NCBI GenBank assembly: GCA_021399435.1 | Contig: JAJTUP010000009.1 | Coordinates: 1,550,001-1,614,000, forward strand | Source: Diaporthe sp. PMI_573 | Taxonomy: Eukaryota; Ascomycota; Sordariomycetes; Diaporthales; Diaporthaceae | Length of the DNA stretch: 64,000 nt | Direction: 5' to 3' | Part shown: in pieces, positions 1 through 11,700 of the stretch | Layout of the letters: each line of letters starts with the position of its first letter | Position numbering within the stretch: position 1 is the stretch's first letter | Translations under genes and position numbers: made by a program | The notes under the pieces: model-generated | Seen by the model: only the letters and a program-made list of their open reading frames with translations | The model's database searches: none | What the model was told of the DNA's origin: nothing

Positions 1-11
1 ACATTGCACAG

Positions 12-701
12 GGCAACCGAGATGGACGTCACCATGATCGGACTCCAGAATGCAGGGAAGACATCCCTGCTGAGAGTGTTATCGGTAAGCCCCCCCTCCT
101 GAGCAGGGTCTCACCACATAACACTGACAATATCATCTGCTAGGGCGGAGAGTTCACCATCGAGTAAGCGCATCCCTTCGTCCCTTCTCTCAGACTGCGA
201 CAATCGTCGCGACGCTGCTCCTTCTTGGTCGAGGCCTCCTCACCATCGTGGCACCGTTTGCAACTCTGACTGACCGAGGCGGCGCGCAGTTCGATTCCAA
301 CGGTCGGTTTCAACATGAAGAAGGTACAACAGGGACATGTGACCCTAAAGTGCTGGGACCTTGGAGGGCAGCCCCGATTCCGGACCATGTGGGAGAGGTA
401 CTGCCGCGGTGTCAACGCGATCGTCTTCATCGTGGACATCGCAGACATAGAACTCCTATCGCAGGCGCGCGAAGAGCTCCATTCTGTCATGAGCAGCCCG
501 ACCCTAGAGGGTATTCCTCTTCTCGTCCTAGGCAACAAGTCTGATCTCCCGGACAAGTTGACTGTTGATGAGCTGATCGATGCCATGGACCTGAAGAGCA
601 TCGGACACCGAGAAGTCTCGTGCTATGGTATCTCCGCCAAGGAAGAGACCAACCTCGACGCGGTCCTCCAGTGGCTGGTTAAGTTCGCCCACAGCAGATG
701 A
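12..701 (+). CDS. arl8: ARL8-type Arf-like small GTPase (5' partial)
   Basis: Small Arf-family GTPase. In animals Arl8 sits on lysosomes and couples them to motors and tethers, and a role at the vacuole or late endosome is inferred here. Visible exons are 12-84, 144-163 and 290-701 (TGA at 699-701). Introns are 85-143 and 164-289. Bases 1-11 end in an acceptor-like CACAG, so the first exon or exons lie outside the window and only about the first 20 residues are missing. Joined exons give the P-loop GLQNAGKTS, switch I IPTVGFNM, switch II WDLGGQPRF, the Arl8-typical MWERYCRG, the guanine-specificity motif NKSD and a final SAK box. The stretch from ATEMD onwards follows the Arl8 family closely, and the C-terminus (HSR) is at the usual place. 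Arf1 or Arl1 would lack the MWERYCRG context. Confidence 0.93.
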
Positions 702-2192
702 GGGGCCCCAGCCCTCGAACGATTCCTTTCTCTCATCCGACTCGGCAATGCTTTGGGAACCCACTCCCGAATCAAGTCGGTCGCTTCTTTCTGGCGCAGC
801 GGGGTCTCGTGACGACGGCGACGGCGGGCAAGCTCTGGGTTCGAAAAGACGTTTCACATCTTGGCCGGCAACGACCACTTCACACCAAAATATCCTACCA
901 CTCGAGGACTTCGGAGGGCCTGCAGCATGGACTGTTTTGAACATTGTTCTTCCATCTGGACTGCACCAGTTTGCGCCTCTTCCCTCCCCCGACCTTGACT
1001 CCGAACGACACTTGCCGACATTGTTTTGATCGCATCAAAGGCAACGCCCCCACGGGCCGGGAGAAGATCTCCTGTCACCAACCGAATCGAGAAGAGTGAT
1101 GCTCGGGCGGTCGCCTTGGGGACGACGACCAAGTCCACCTGGCTTTTCTTGTGTCCTTGCTTGTTTTCCTTGCACACATTACCTTGCGAAAGAACTTTTA
1201 TGCATGGCCTGCGACGCGCATGGGGTAGTTTGAACATTTTGAGGATTTCTGATGGATATACCTTGGTAATCACATCAATGATGACGAAGCCATGAGCATG
1301 AGCCACACAGCATCAGCATGAGAATTATATACCAGAAATCTCAATCACTTGATGAAATTTCTCCCCGTGACAATGTAGGGACCAGGTGCGAGATGCGGGC
1401 AAGAAGTGTAAGTCAGTAAAAGAAAACACGTAGAGACAGACCGAGCCAGCAAGGGAAAACGTGGTTGTGGGGATGGAACAGGCGGGATGCTGGGAACTTG
1501 ACAAAGATGGAAATTGCCCAAAGCTCAGACCAACCTGGGACCCCAACGTCGACGCGATGAGCGAGCAAAGGCAATCCTTGGAAGGCGAAGGCGAGGGTGA
1601 AGGGCAATGAGGAACAGCCGAGCTGAAAAGCCAAACGGGCAGGCGAGCTCAGGGGGAAACCGAAAGGGATGGGAGGGAGAGGGTAGACCGAAAGGGACAG
1701 CCCTCCAAAAGGATTGATGGGGGGCGCTTCTTGAAGTCTTACCCGTCTGTGCGGCAAGTGTGAGTTGGCACGTCCTCATTCGCATCGCGAGAGCAAGAAG
1801 AAGCCCGTCTCAGGCGGCTGATTGGCTGCCGAGCCGACGTGTTCCTTTATTATCCCATTCACAATTCACCCCTCCAAGACCCAAGCTTTTTGCTCCCGTT
1901 TCCCAGGGCCCCTGGATAGAAAAAGTTCCCGCCCGCGCCGTTTTTTTCCCCCCCTTCTTCTCTTGTTTTTGCGTGAATCCATCCGTTGAGTATTCTCATC
2001 CTATCACGCCGTGGGGAATGACCTTGTCCGGTCTGGGGGGAGGGGGCCAGTGTGGAGGGGGTGCGAGCAAGTCGCCCCCCGTTGACGTGGTCGTGCATGA
2101 TGCAGCTTGACAGCCAGCGCAGCGGCACCACCCAAGCAGAGCCGGCTGCACTGGCACCATCAGCAAGCATGCGTGCAAGCCAGCGCCCAGCC

Positions 2193-2216
2193 CAGCAGCA
2201 GCAGCAGCAGCAGCAG
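2193..2216 (+). repeat. (CAG)8 trinucleotide run
   Basis: Eight perfect CAG units in a spacer, flanked by imperfect CAG/CCAG sequence. No supported gene reads through it, so it is treated as a noncoding microsatellite. Confidence 0.9.
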
Positions 2217-3511
2217 CCAGCGGGCCACCACACACCCACTTGTCCCCGTTACCCGACCTCGTGGTTCGTTCGCTGCGCGTCTTGTGCTTCACACATTTCG
2301 CACGCCTCCCCCCCGCGCCCCTCTCCGCCGATTCTGAAAGAAGAAAAAAAGCGAGCCAGCCTTCTTCGTGGGAGAGATGCAGCTGCAACTCTCAAGATCG
2401 CATGTGTGTCTCGGAGGCCGGCCCTTGTTTGCTGGTCTCAAATTCGTCAGTACTCGGGCGCGGCGGGCGTGTGCGTGCATATGCATTTTTTAATTCGCGG
2501 GCAGCCACGTCCGATCCGCCAGCTCGTCGGGCGAGAGAAGATATGTGTCTGTTTATTTCCATGAATGATATCGCGCGGTCTTGTGTTACCTCTCGTTGAT
2601 TCGACGGCTTCTTCAGGACTGCGTCCCGTCTGGCTGGAAAACTGGGCGATCATGAGTTTGATGCCAGCTCTCTCGGGCACACACGGACTGAGTCTACGAC
2701 GTCTGCGCGTCTCCTGTTAAATCTGACAGGATCATTTTCTGTCTCTCCTGGTTTCCTCGGCGGAACACTCGATGCCAGGACCAGTGACCCCGGACGACGA
2801 GGTCAGAATGTCGCTTTGACCGTGTCGTGGGGAGAAATGCTGAGGCTGATATCAACCTGCACGGTCATGCCTAAGCTCATTGCATATCAACACAGGTCGT
2901 GTTTCTAATGTATTAAATGCGGCTACTTCCTGCCGTCGGCCAGAGCGGTAGCAGCATTCACTGCATCTCCTAAAGAACATAGCTTGAACCCTTGCGCCAG
3001 TTGGCAGCCTTCTCGTGCTGGTGAGGTCGGTTCTGGCTGTGCCCGCCCTTGATGAGGGCATTGTCTCTACTCCGGCAAACAGTCACATCTGCCACCTCTG
3101 TCGCGTATCTGACGTGACCTCTCACGAACCTTATATTGGCCCCTCACCCTTCACCACAGGTCCACTGTCTACCGGTCTCCTCGCCTTGTCCATTCTAGCC
3201 CTCGCCCGCGGACCCCGCGTGACACGAATACTCGGCCGATGCGAACCAGAGTCGGCACCGTACAATGCCCGTAGTTGGGCTCGGCACCGATGAAACGGCG
3301 CCTGTCTACAGATACCAAGTTCAGTCCCACTTCGAACACTGGGTCTATTCCAGGAGTCCAATCGAGCTGGGCATCTTTCACTGCAGTCTTGCGACTTACT
3401 CCGCAGACCACCTTTTAGCCTGCCGGCACCGATTCTGAAGAGCAGTACCTCTTTACTGTGTAACGCTCATAAACAAGCAGGAGGTGAGCCACATCGCCCT
3501 CTTGACCAAAA

Positions 3512-3521
3512 TACCTAGGTA
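3512..3521. repeat. Palindrome TACCTAGGTA, copy 1
   Basis: Perfect 10-bp palindrome in a spacer. The same 10-mer recurs at 16023-16032 and twice, overlapping, at 41412-41429. It may be a dispersed genomic word or a protein-binding site. Confidence 0.85.
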
Positions 3522-4379
3522 CTCAGCCCAAACGCATCCAAGCAGTGCACATGCAGTCACCCCAGCCTCGATAAACTGCGCCGCTAGGGCGAGCAGGGCA
3601 TACATGGCTTCCTCAAACAGCGCATTATACACCTCGTGGCCGCCTTCTGCTGGTCGAGCCCAAGCAGTGGACAGCTGCTGTTGTCTCCGGCAGCCTGGAT
3701 CATCATGAGCCTTGCTAAACAGCATCCGTGTTCTGGATCTGCAGAGCCTTCTCGGCTGGATCACCGGCTCGATCACCGGCCCCGCTGGACGATGCACAGG
3801 GCGTCGACCCCAGGATCGGGATGCGCAAGGCGTATGAATGTATACCAGGTGTATTGGCGCGCTCACGGCTATTCGGCAGTCTTCAGCGCACCGCCGTGAT
3901 CGAACCGGGCTATATTCGGGCATCGGTCGTCACGGTGTGACTAGTATCCCAGACGTAGCTCCGGGCGACGTATTTGAAGCTTGAGTGACATGATTCCAGT
4001 TTTACCATCGATAAATCGTACCCGTGGACTTTTCTGTGTCGAATGGTGACAGCGCTGTGCAAGGCAGTTCTTGCAGACACCTGGCCAGCCCTCAAGTAGA
4101 TTTGTTTTCCCATCTTGTTATCGAATTGAAGTTGATTGAAGAAGTATGGTCTTGCCTGTACTACGAGGAGCCCAGAGCCGGCCTGTCCGGTGTCTTCGTC
4201 GAAGGAGCCACATCAAGTTCTTCTGCGCTCTAGTTGTAGTCGCTCTGGGCGGTTCTGCCCCGCGGCCTAACATATGCCCAGGTAAGCGAGAACACGAGGC
4301 AACCTTCTATAATTCATCTCTTAGTGCCTTCATTCCTGTCGAATTAATGCTGCGTCAAGCTTGAAGGTCGTCGTTGCTT

Positions 4380-6300
4380 GGACAAGGGAAAGGTATTCAT
4401 AGACTGGTGCGCGGTCGATGGGGTAGCGCCTTCATCGTAGATAACAATTTTGTCATCTAGTAAGCGATTTAGTAGCTATCACAGATTGGATGCTATTACT
4501 CATTGCAGCACAATGATTCTCCAAGGCTTGTGGAGTTCAATAGCTCGCGTTGTGATTTAAGTTTATATAGACTCTGGCACTCTTTTAGCCGTTATAGTCG
4601 ACAGGGAATCATTACTTGAATACAAGATTCCAAATTTCGCGATATGGGAGGAAATAGTCATGAAAAATGAATGATGTGTAAGATCGAGTTGGCAGACTAT
4701 GTAGCTATTGCATAGATATTGGGTAGTCCAACTAGAAGAGTGAGTGACGAATGGAAAAGCCGGCCTTTCATAATCTCCTCTCATCTTGACTTTCCTTGCC
4801 CCGGACATCATGGAGTAGCACAAAATGTCTTTGCAAGCCGGCAAAGTCTAGAAAGTAATGTTCTCGGACTTCATGATTTTGGTATAGTTATCATATACAT
4901 CACTGTTGTTCACCTCGTTGGGCGCTCCCACTCATCCATCACCAGGGTAGACAGTGACTTTACTCAGTTAGCAAAGCAGCTTCGCAAAAGTTCCACCTCG
5001 AGGTCGATCTAAAGAGCTTGTGGGTCAAGCAGACGGGTTCTAACTTAAGTTTACATCCTTCTGCAACCTGTGTGAGCTTGATTGAAATAGCAGGACCAAG
5101 GAAGTTCTGGCATTTGCTAACATTGTCTGCCTCAACTATCATCTTGCTAATGCTTGCAATGTCGCATTCCACATGATCGTATATATCGTAGAACTCACTA
5201 ATCTCGTTGGGCGGTGTTGTAGTTTGGGCCTGAGCACTGAAGGCGAGAAGCGCTAGCGAGCTGAGAATGACGGGATGTATTGTTGGAAAGGGGCAAACAG
5301 AAATTGACTCGAGGTCAGAAATGGTTTCGGACAATATGATTTTATAGCTTGACAACGATTGAATTGCCTCGAGTGTACTGGATTCTCACTGGATATCTCA
5401 GAGTCGAAGTTGGATACCCAACCTTTTCATATCAAGATCTGGTCTCATAGCAGATCGGGCCTGACCCTCATCAAAATAGATCTATGATATCTTACCAAAA
5501 TGCTCGTTTCTCATCCTGGATGTCGTCGGAGTACGCCCCAAGAGCATAGAGAAAGATCACGGAGCAACGTTGAAAAGGCGATAATATATTTACGCATATA
5601 TAAGTTCTAAGCGGCTCGCAATCCAGGTTTGACAATATCCTAGGTTGATATTGTATGAAGGTCCGGGCCCGTATCCATATGAGAACCAAAAAGCTGAGGT
5701 GGCAATCCCTTTGTATCCTCGACTTCTTCGGAAATCGGTTGCCTAAGTTGGGCACATGAGCACGTGTCCCAGCACGGAAAGTGATCATGTGTGTAAGCTT
5801 CTGCTCTGTGAAGCATGGAGGTAACGTAACCGTATCCTGGATGCCGTACCAATCATTCATTCACCTTGCTCCGGGAATGTCCATCAGCGACTCTATGGCC
5901 GCAGATTGAGGTGCATCATGACATCCATGGATCTCCTGCTACACGTTTTGACTCTGACCGATACTACGACGCCTACAGACAGTGCCTTTATGCATGGTCC
6001 ATTCTTTTTGGGTTTGACTCCAACAAAAAGCATGAGAAGCTGTTTGACCGAAAGTTACTATTCACATGTTGGACAAATTGGCTACTGTGTGCTAATAGAG
6101 CATCTCTGCACCACTCCATGACGAATATGTGTGGCCGCAGTGTAAAGGGTTTAGTCCTCACCTCAACTGCCTACGGGATCTACAATATAGCAAATCGTCT
6201 GGTCTCCTACAGGATGCTGCGTGATCATTCATTCTTTATGCTCCTCGCTTTCTACATTGTGGGAGTGGTATTGGGAGCAAGGAGGATGAACTAGGCTGAA
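4380..6300. other. AT-rich island
   Basis: Base composition falls here. Hand counts of the 60-base lines starting at 4441 and 4621 each give about 32% GC, against a visibly GC-rich surround. TpA-rich words such as ATATATAAG are common. It looks like decayed sequence, possibly altered by repeat-induced point mutation, but no parent transposon is recognisable. A small inverted repeat (CAATATC, 7-base loop, GATATTG) lies at 5633-5653. The doubtful secreted-protein ORF at 4960-5355 is inside it. Confidence 0.6.
4960..5355 (-). CDS. Candidate small secreted protein (doubtful, possibly decayed)
   Basis: An open frame of 131 codons on the minus strand. An internal segment has the look of a signal peptide (hydrophobic VILSSLALLAFSAQAQ followed by TTTPPNE), then a short mature part with about five cysteines (contexts VECD, SKCQ, EGCK, PVCL, NFCE). 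The expected start just before the hydrophobic run reads ATA, in the context CAACA-ATA-CATCCC, instead of ATG. The nearest upstream start would put about 25 unlikely residues before the signal. This could be a real gene using the distal start, a gene with an unseen first exon, or a pseudogene whose start was lost. No family is recognised. Confidence 0.3.
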   Translation of the reverse strand: MSSYKIILSETISDLESISVCPFPTIHPVILSSLALLAFSAQAQTTTPPNEISEFYDIYDHVECDIASISKMIVEADNVSKCQNFLGPAISIKLTQVAEGCKLKLEPVCLTHKLFRSTSRWNFCEAALLTE

Positions 6301-6808
6301 TATCTCGACCAGGGGCGCATGCTTGTTTGACCAGGGGGTCGTCGACACCGGTTCTCTTGCGACCTCACGGGTGGGTTTTTGGTACGGCGTTTGCTTGCAA
6401 TGTCGGAATTCAACAAAGCTAATGGACAAGTCGTCTCATCATTTAATGACAGGCCGAAGGCCGAGTATCACGTGGAATGGAGCCTCAATAAATATATCAC
6501 CTGTACCTTCTCCCTTTCAGGAAGCTCGGCAAGTCTTGGCTTTTCTTGGCTGTGGTGATCGTCACGGATGTCCCATTAAGAAGGGGACATGCCTCTTTAG
6601 GCAGGAGGGAGCTCCTCGACCGGGCGCATCGGGCAAAAATTAATTCATGCAGCTCCGACAGGCAGCTATGAATGGAGACAGATATGGGCCACAACGAATT
6701 CCCCGGCGGGTATATCGTTGGTGGACGACCTCTTAAAGACCTCTGGGAAATTCAGCCTGAGACCTTTACTACCCTCGTTTGTCCCAAGCTCCTCTCCCCG
6801 AAACGAAG
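6301..6808. promoter_or_regulatory. Upstream region of the aminopeptidase gene
   Basis: About 500 bp before the M28 peptidase start. An AT-rich, TATA-like stretch (AATAAATATATCAC, around 6487-6499) and a CACGTG box just before it (around 6470) are possible promoter elements. Their distance to the ATG (about 310 bp) would require a long 5' UTR, so this is a weak assignment. Confidence 0.3.
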
Positions 6809-8006
6809 ATGAAAGCTCAAATCCTCCTTCAATTCCTCAGCCTCGCTGCTGCTGTGGTCCCTCCTCGCCCGACGCAGGGCGAAGAGACCTTCTTAGTCCA
6901 GCTCGAAAATGAGCAGAGATGGGTGACGCAAGAGGGGAAGCGCAGCCTTCGCCTTGAAGGCACCGGGTTCATTGATAAGACCTACTCTTCAAACCTCGGC
7001 GCCTCAAGCCTCACATCCGCGGCCAAAAAATACGCATACCCAGGCTCTGCCTCACACAGCGCAGCCGTGAAGCCGCTCTTCGGCTCCCTATCGACCGACC
7101 TCCTGAAGTCAAGGCTGACGACCTTCTCCAACTTCCAAAACCGCTACTACAAGGGCGGGTACGGTGCTCAGTCTTCAGCCTGGCTCCTCGACATAGTCAA
7201 CTCCACCCTCGTCGAGGCGGGCGTGACATCGAGCCTCGGCGCCACGGTCGAGGCGTTCGCGCACCCGAAATGGAACCAGGACTCGGTCATCGCCAAGATA
7301 CCCGGCAAGACTGCCTCGACGATCGTCATCGGCGCCCATCAGGACAGTGTCAACTGGAAGGCCTCCAACCAGCAGACCTCTCGAGCCCCTGGGGCTGATG
7401 ACAACGGGTCTGGTTCCATGACGATCCTGGAGGCTCTCCGGGTCTACCTGACATCGCCGGAGGTCCTGGCCGGCGAGGCTGTCAACACGGTCGAGTTCCA
7501 CTGGTACTCTGCTGAGGAGGCGGGGTTGCTGGGCTCGCAGGCTGTGTTTGACTCCTATGCTTCTGAGGGTCGTGATGTCGCTGCCATGCTGGAGCAGGAC
7601 ATGACCGGATATTCGGCCGGCATGCAGACGGAGACTCTCGGAGTTGTAACGGACTATGTGAACAAGGAGTTGACCGAGTTCATCAAGATTATCGTGGATA
7701 CCTACTGTGACATACCTTACACGGAGACAAAGTGTGGCTATGCCTGGTAAGCCAAATCCCCCCCCCCCGGTGAGGTGGTCACAATCGAAGTGCATCACTG
7801 ACAACTTCACCTCCAGCTCGGATTTTGCCTCTGCCACTGAGGCCGGCTATCAATCGGCGTTTGTCATCGAGGCACCGTTCGAGAAGACTTCTCCGTATAT
7901 ACACACGGATGGGGACACCCTCGCGACGGTGAATTATAATCACATGAAGCAACATGGGCAGATGACTCTGGGATTTGTGTATGAGCTTGCTTTCACCGCG
8001 TTCTGA
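6809..8006 (+). CDS. Secreted M28 family leucine aminopeptidase
   Basis: Zinc aminopeptidase that removes N-terminal residues from peptides outside the cell (MEROPS M28, fungal LAP type). Exons are 6809-7746 and 7817-8006, giving 375 residues. The intron 7747-7816 contains a C-run. The ATG at 6809 is chosen because it opens directly into a hydrophobic signal (MKAQILLQFLSLAAAV). An upstream TTG would add residues before it. After the signal come the family-typical propeptide motif RWVTQEGK and then the peptidase domain. Metal ligands in order are H177 and D179 (GAHQDS), D197/D198 (GADDNG), E236/E237 (SAEEAG), D264 (EQDMTG) and a histidine in YIHTDGD. The splice restores KCGYACSD, which holds the conserved cysteines. 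Nothing is missing, so it should be active. Confidence 0.93.
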
Positions 8007-8753
8007 TCATAAGGGGCGGGAAACCATGTCGCCGAGCACTGCAACCTCTCCTGTAGTGTATAGACGAGTTCAGTTGCCGTCCACTTTGGTGTCTTCTATG
8101 CTTATATTTTGGATAAACTTGGTAGCCAATTAGTCTGCATTGATAGGCTGATCGATTATTGACAAATACTATTTGGCGTAACCTCGAGACTCACCAAGTT
8201 TACCCCGGGACGGAAGTGTACGAGCAAGGCTGAGTCCTTTTGAATTGAGACATGGACTGATCTGGGGGTGTAGAATATGCGACGCCTTGGCCAGTCTCTC
8301 GTTGAGGCTGCTGTAATAGAGCTGCCTGAAGCCTTCTGCCCAGGTACAGGTAGGGCTGTAGGTGCAATTACGAATTTATCGGACGTGGGGGATTGTGACC
8401 GTAGGCTAATTTGCGAGGCTCTACAGACGTACCCGGGGTTACAGCCGGGAGCTAAGAGTTATACTGTCACAAGGATGGCAGGGGTGCATTAGCTGCCCAG
8501 CGGCCAAGACAGGGAGGGGCCCAGAGCTCTCTGGTCAAGGAGGACCCCCTTGCGACAGGGTGTTTGACGTACATCGAGGTACGCAAGCAAACCCTCGACG
8601 GACAAGTAGCCCTCTTTGATGATTGCGAGCTCCAGCATGCCTCGACTCTCCCCCCATCGGTTTCTGATGCAGAGATGAAATTCATGTCCACATCGAGCCG
8701 AGAGAACCCCATGTTCTCAGTTCCCAAGCCCACTACGCCTTGCGACACGGAAA
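8007..8753. promoter_or_regulatory. Spacer between aminopeptidase and DOP1
   Basis: About 750 bp holding the 3' UTR of the peptidase gene and the DOP1 promoter. No ORF of interest and no clear TATA box or repeat. Confidence 0.5.
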
Positions 8754-11700
8754 ATGTCCCTTGAACCAAGCGGGCCCAGGTCGACCTCGCCTGAGAGCTC
8801 TCTTCGCGACCCCCAAAACCCTCCGCGACAATGGAGGAACCAACTCAGCGCCGGTGAGCCCGTGACCCCATCCGCATACCTGGCGACTCTGGCGAATGCT
8901 TAGATGAGATGACTGATGCTTCGTGATTTCTTGACAGGAGATGACCCGCCGAATCAAGACAAAGCCTACCGCAAATACGCTGCGGGCGTCGACCGAGCCC
9001 TCACCCTGTTCGAGACCGCGCTTCAGGAATGGGCAGATTACATCTCTTTCCTAAACAGACTCCTCAAAGTCCGGCCCATTCACTCCGAAATCACCTCGCG
9101 CATGTAGCTGACTGCCCAACCCCCCAGGCACTCCAAGCCCGGAGCCAAAACATACACACCGTCCCAGCCAAGACAACTGTCGCGAAACGTCTGTCGCAAT
9201 GCCTCAACCCTTCCTTACCGTCGGGCGTCCACCAGAAGGCCCTTGAGGTTTATAATTATGTCTTCACGGTCGTAGGCAAGGATGGCTTGTCGCGGGACTT
9301 GCCGCTGTACCTGCCTGGACTTGCGCCCACTCTCTCCTTCGCCTCCCTGTCAGTGCGGACGCCCTTTTTAGACCTCCTGGAACGCCATTTCCTCGACTTG
9401 GACCCACGAGTTCTTCGACCCGCCATGAAGTCCATAGTATTGGCCCTGTTGCCAGGGTTAGAAGACGAGACTGCGGAGGACTTCGATCGGACACTGAAAC
9501 TCTTGGAGAGCTTCAAGAAAGCTATACGGCCCGCAGGATCCGAAGTGATCACGCCCATACACTCGGCCGGAGATGACTTTTTCTGGCAATGCTTCTTCTT
9601 GGCGGCCATCACTGGACAGAGTCGCCGGCCGGGAGCTTTGGCTTACCTCGTGCGAAGCCTCCCCAAGTTGGGTCATACACTGACACCGGAGTCGCAGGAC
9701 GGAGACAGTTCAATACAAAGGGAGGAAATCGAGCTGTCCTCAAAAGTGGCCCAATTGGTCACCACACCAGAGCCTGGGCTGCTCTTGCGATGTTTCGCGG
9801 CGGGTCTGGCTGATGAGCAACTACTCATCCAGAGGGGATTCCTAGACCTGCTGGTGACCCACTTGCCCTTACACTCCAAGGTGCTTCAGGATCGAGTCAA
9901 GCCAGGTGACCTAGAGCTGCTCCTGAAGGCCGCCGCCGGAGTAGTGACCAGGCGAGAAATGAGCCTGAACAGGAGGCTTTGGACTTGGCTCCTCGGCCCA
10001 GAGCCCCCTGCCGGCGACACCGAGAGTGGACTGGAGTCCCCTAGCTCTCCATCGGCACATCACAACGGACTTCTTTCAACCAGGACAAGCTACTTCGAGG
10101 AATATGGACTCGAGCCACTCATAAAGTCATTGCTGGCTTTGATCAAAGACGCCCCAGAGACCACTGCCGCAGAGAAGGCCCGTCCGTACCGTATTTGCCT
10201 GTCCCTGATGGACAGATGGGAGATCGGTGGCCTTGTTGTGCCCGAGATCTTCCTGCCAATCGTGGACAGTGTCAGAAACTTCAAGGCTGAAGCATCCAGC
10301 CAGTCGGAGTTTTCTGAAGTCCTGCGTAGTGCTAGCACCTTCTTCGACGGTGTCGAAAGTGGCTTGATATATGGCGAGATACTAGGTCAGATGGCTCAAG
10401 CAATCGGCCCCGGGGTTTCTTCCACACCCGAGCGGGCAGACAAGCTTGCGCTGGTCCAATTCATAATCAAACACTTCAACATCAGGGAAGAAGAAATGGT
10501 CACAGTGCACGCTCCGCTGACGGCCCTGGCAATCTTTTGCATGATCGATGACGCGAGAAGAAGAGAGGAACCGGAGAGTCCGTCTGTGGAGAAGGATGAA
10601 CTGGTCACCACGGCGCTTGGTGTTGCCGCCGATCTCCTGGACATCGTGCCTGAGCGGGCGTTCCCGTCCAAGTCAGAAAGCACGTCTTCAGACTCGACAG
10701 CTCTAGGAAGTTCGCAGAACTTGGACGTTTTGCTGAAAATACGAGACTTCTACATCCACGAGCAGGGAAATTTGGATGTTTCGAAGCCGCCATTGAGCCG
10801 CCGTGATGCTGGAGAGCTCCTACTGCAGAAATCTTGCAGCTTGGGATGCGAGAGTCTCATGCGAAAAGAATCAGCAGCAGACCTCAGCGTTAAGTGCCGC
10901 ATACTGATGATGCTGATCTCAAAGACGCCACAAGACTCTCCATTCGACAATTCTCGTCTTCTTGCAGCCCTTCACTCCTGCGCCTCGGAAGAGGGGTCTC
11001 TGCGGTTTGTTACTTACTCGTCTATCCTCTCCCTCTCCACCCATTTGTTCACTTCTGGCCGAATTTCCCACAACGACCTTTCCGAACTCGTCATACCTCT
11101 GGTTCAGCATGCGTGGTCCTACTTGTCTGCTTCTAAGCCACGGTACCATGTCGAGACCGTGAGAAGTCTTTGGCAACTTCAGAGTGTGCTGACTACGCAA
11201 AATCGGGATATCGAGGCAGCTATTTGTGCTTTGATGAGCCAGAGTGATGTCAACGGAAATTTCGCCGTTCGACCTGCCGAGCCTGGTCGAAGATTCAGCA
11301 TCTTGTGGTCTCACAGTCTGCAGGACAACCCTCCGACCTCAGACAGGAGAGCCCCAAAGATTCCCTACGGGGAATTTTCATCCTCTCCAAGACTTGCTGG
11401 GTTAGAAAATTACGAGGTCATGCTGATGCGGCCGCTATTCTTAATGCTCGATGCATTCTCAGACGAAAAGACACAACTTTTCATGGCGGCCAAGACATGG
11501 CTCAATAGTCTCCTGGGCATTGACAAGTGAGTTGGTCCATCTCAGCTTCCACAAATTTGTGCTAATCCATGACGTGGAAGGATTTTTTACATTTTTACAT
11601 CGCAATTTTTGCAATTGTCGTTTCTGCGACACGCCCCTGGAGACGTTGGTACATCCCAGGAGGCGAACGGCTTCACCGAGAACGATGACCTTGACCTCTG

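Larger units (their letters stand above)
702..4379. other. Gene-poor spacer downstream of ARL8
   Basis: About 3.7 kb with no gene I can support. The first few hundred bases are probably the ARL8 3' UTR. It contains a (CAG)8 run at 2193-2216, C/T-rich stretches near 1940-1960 and 2310-2340, and one copy of the palindrome TACCTAGGTA at 3512. Open frames here start at non-ATG codons, lack recognisable domains and show biased composition. Confidence 0.6.

Noticed and set aside
3453..3923. 156-codon minus-strand frame with a hydrophobic C-terminal part
   Set aside because: The hydrophobic stretch hints at membrane helices, but there is no family match, good start or consistent exon neighbours.
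5866..6294. 142-codon frame in the AT-rich island
   Set aside because: Non-ATG start, no domain, no clear signal peptide, and it lies in low-GC decayed-looking sequence.
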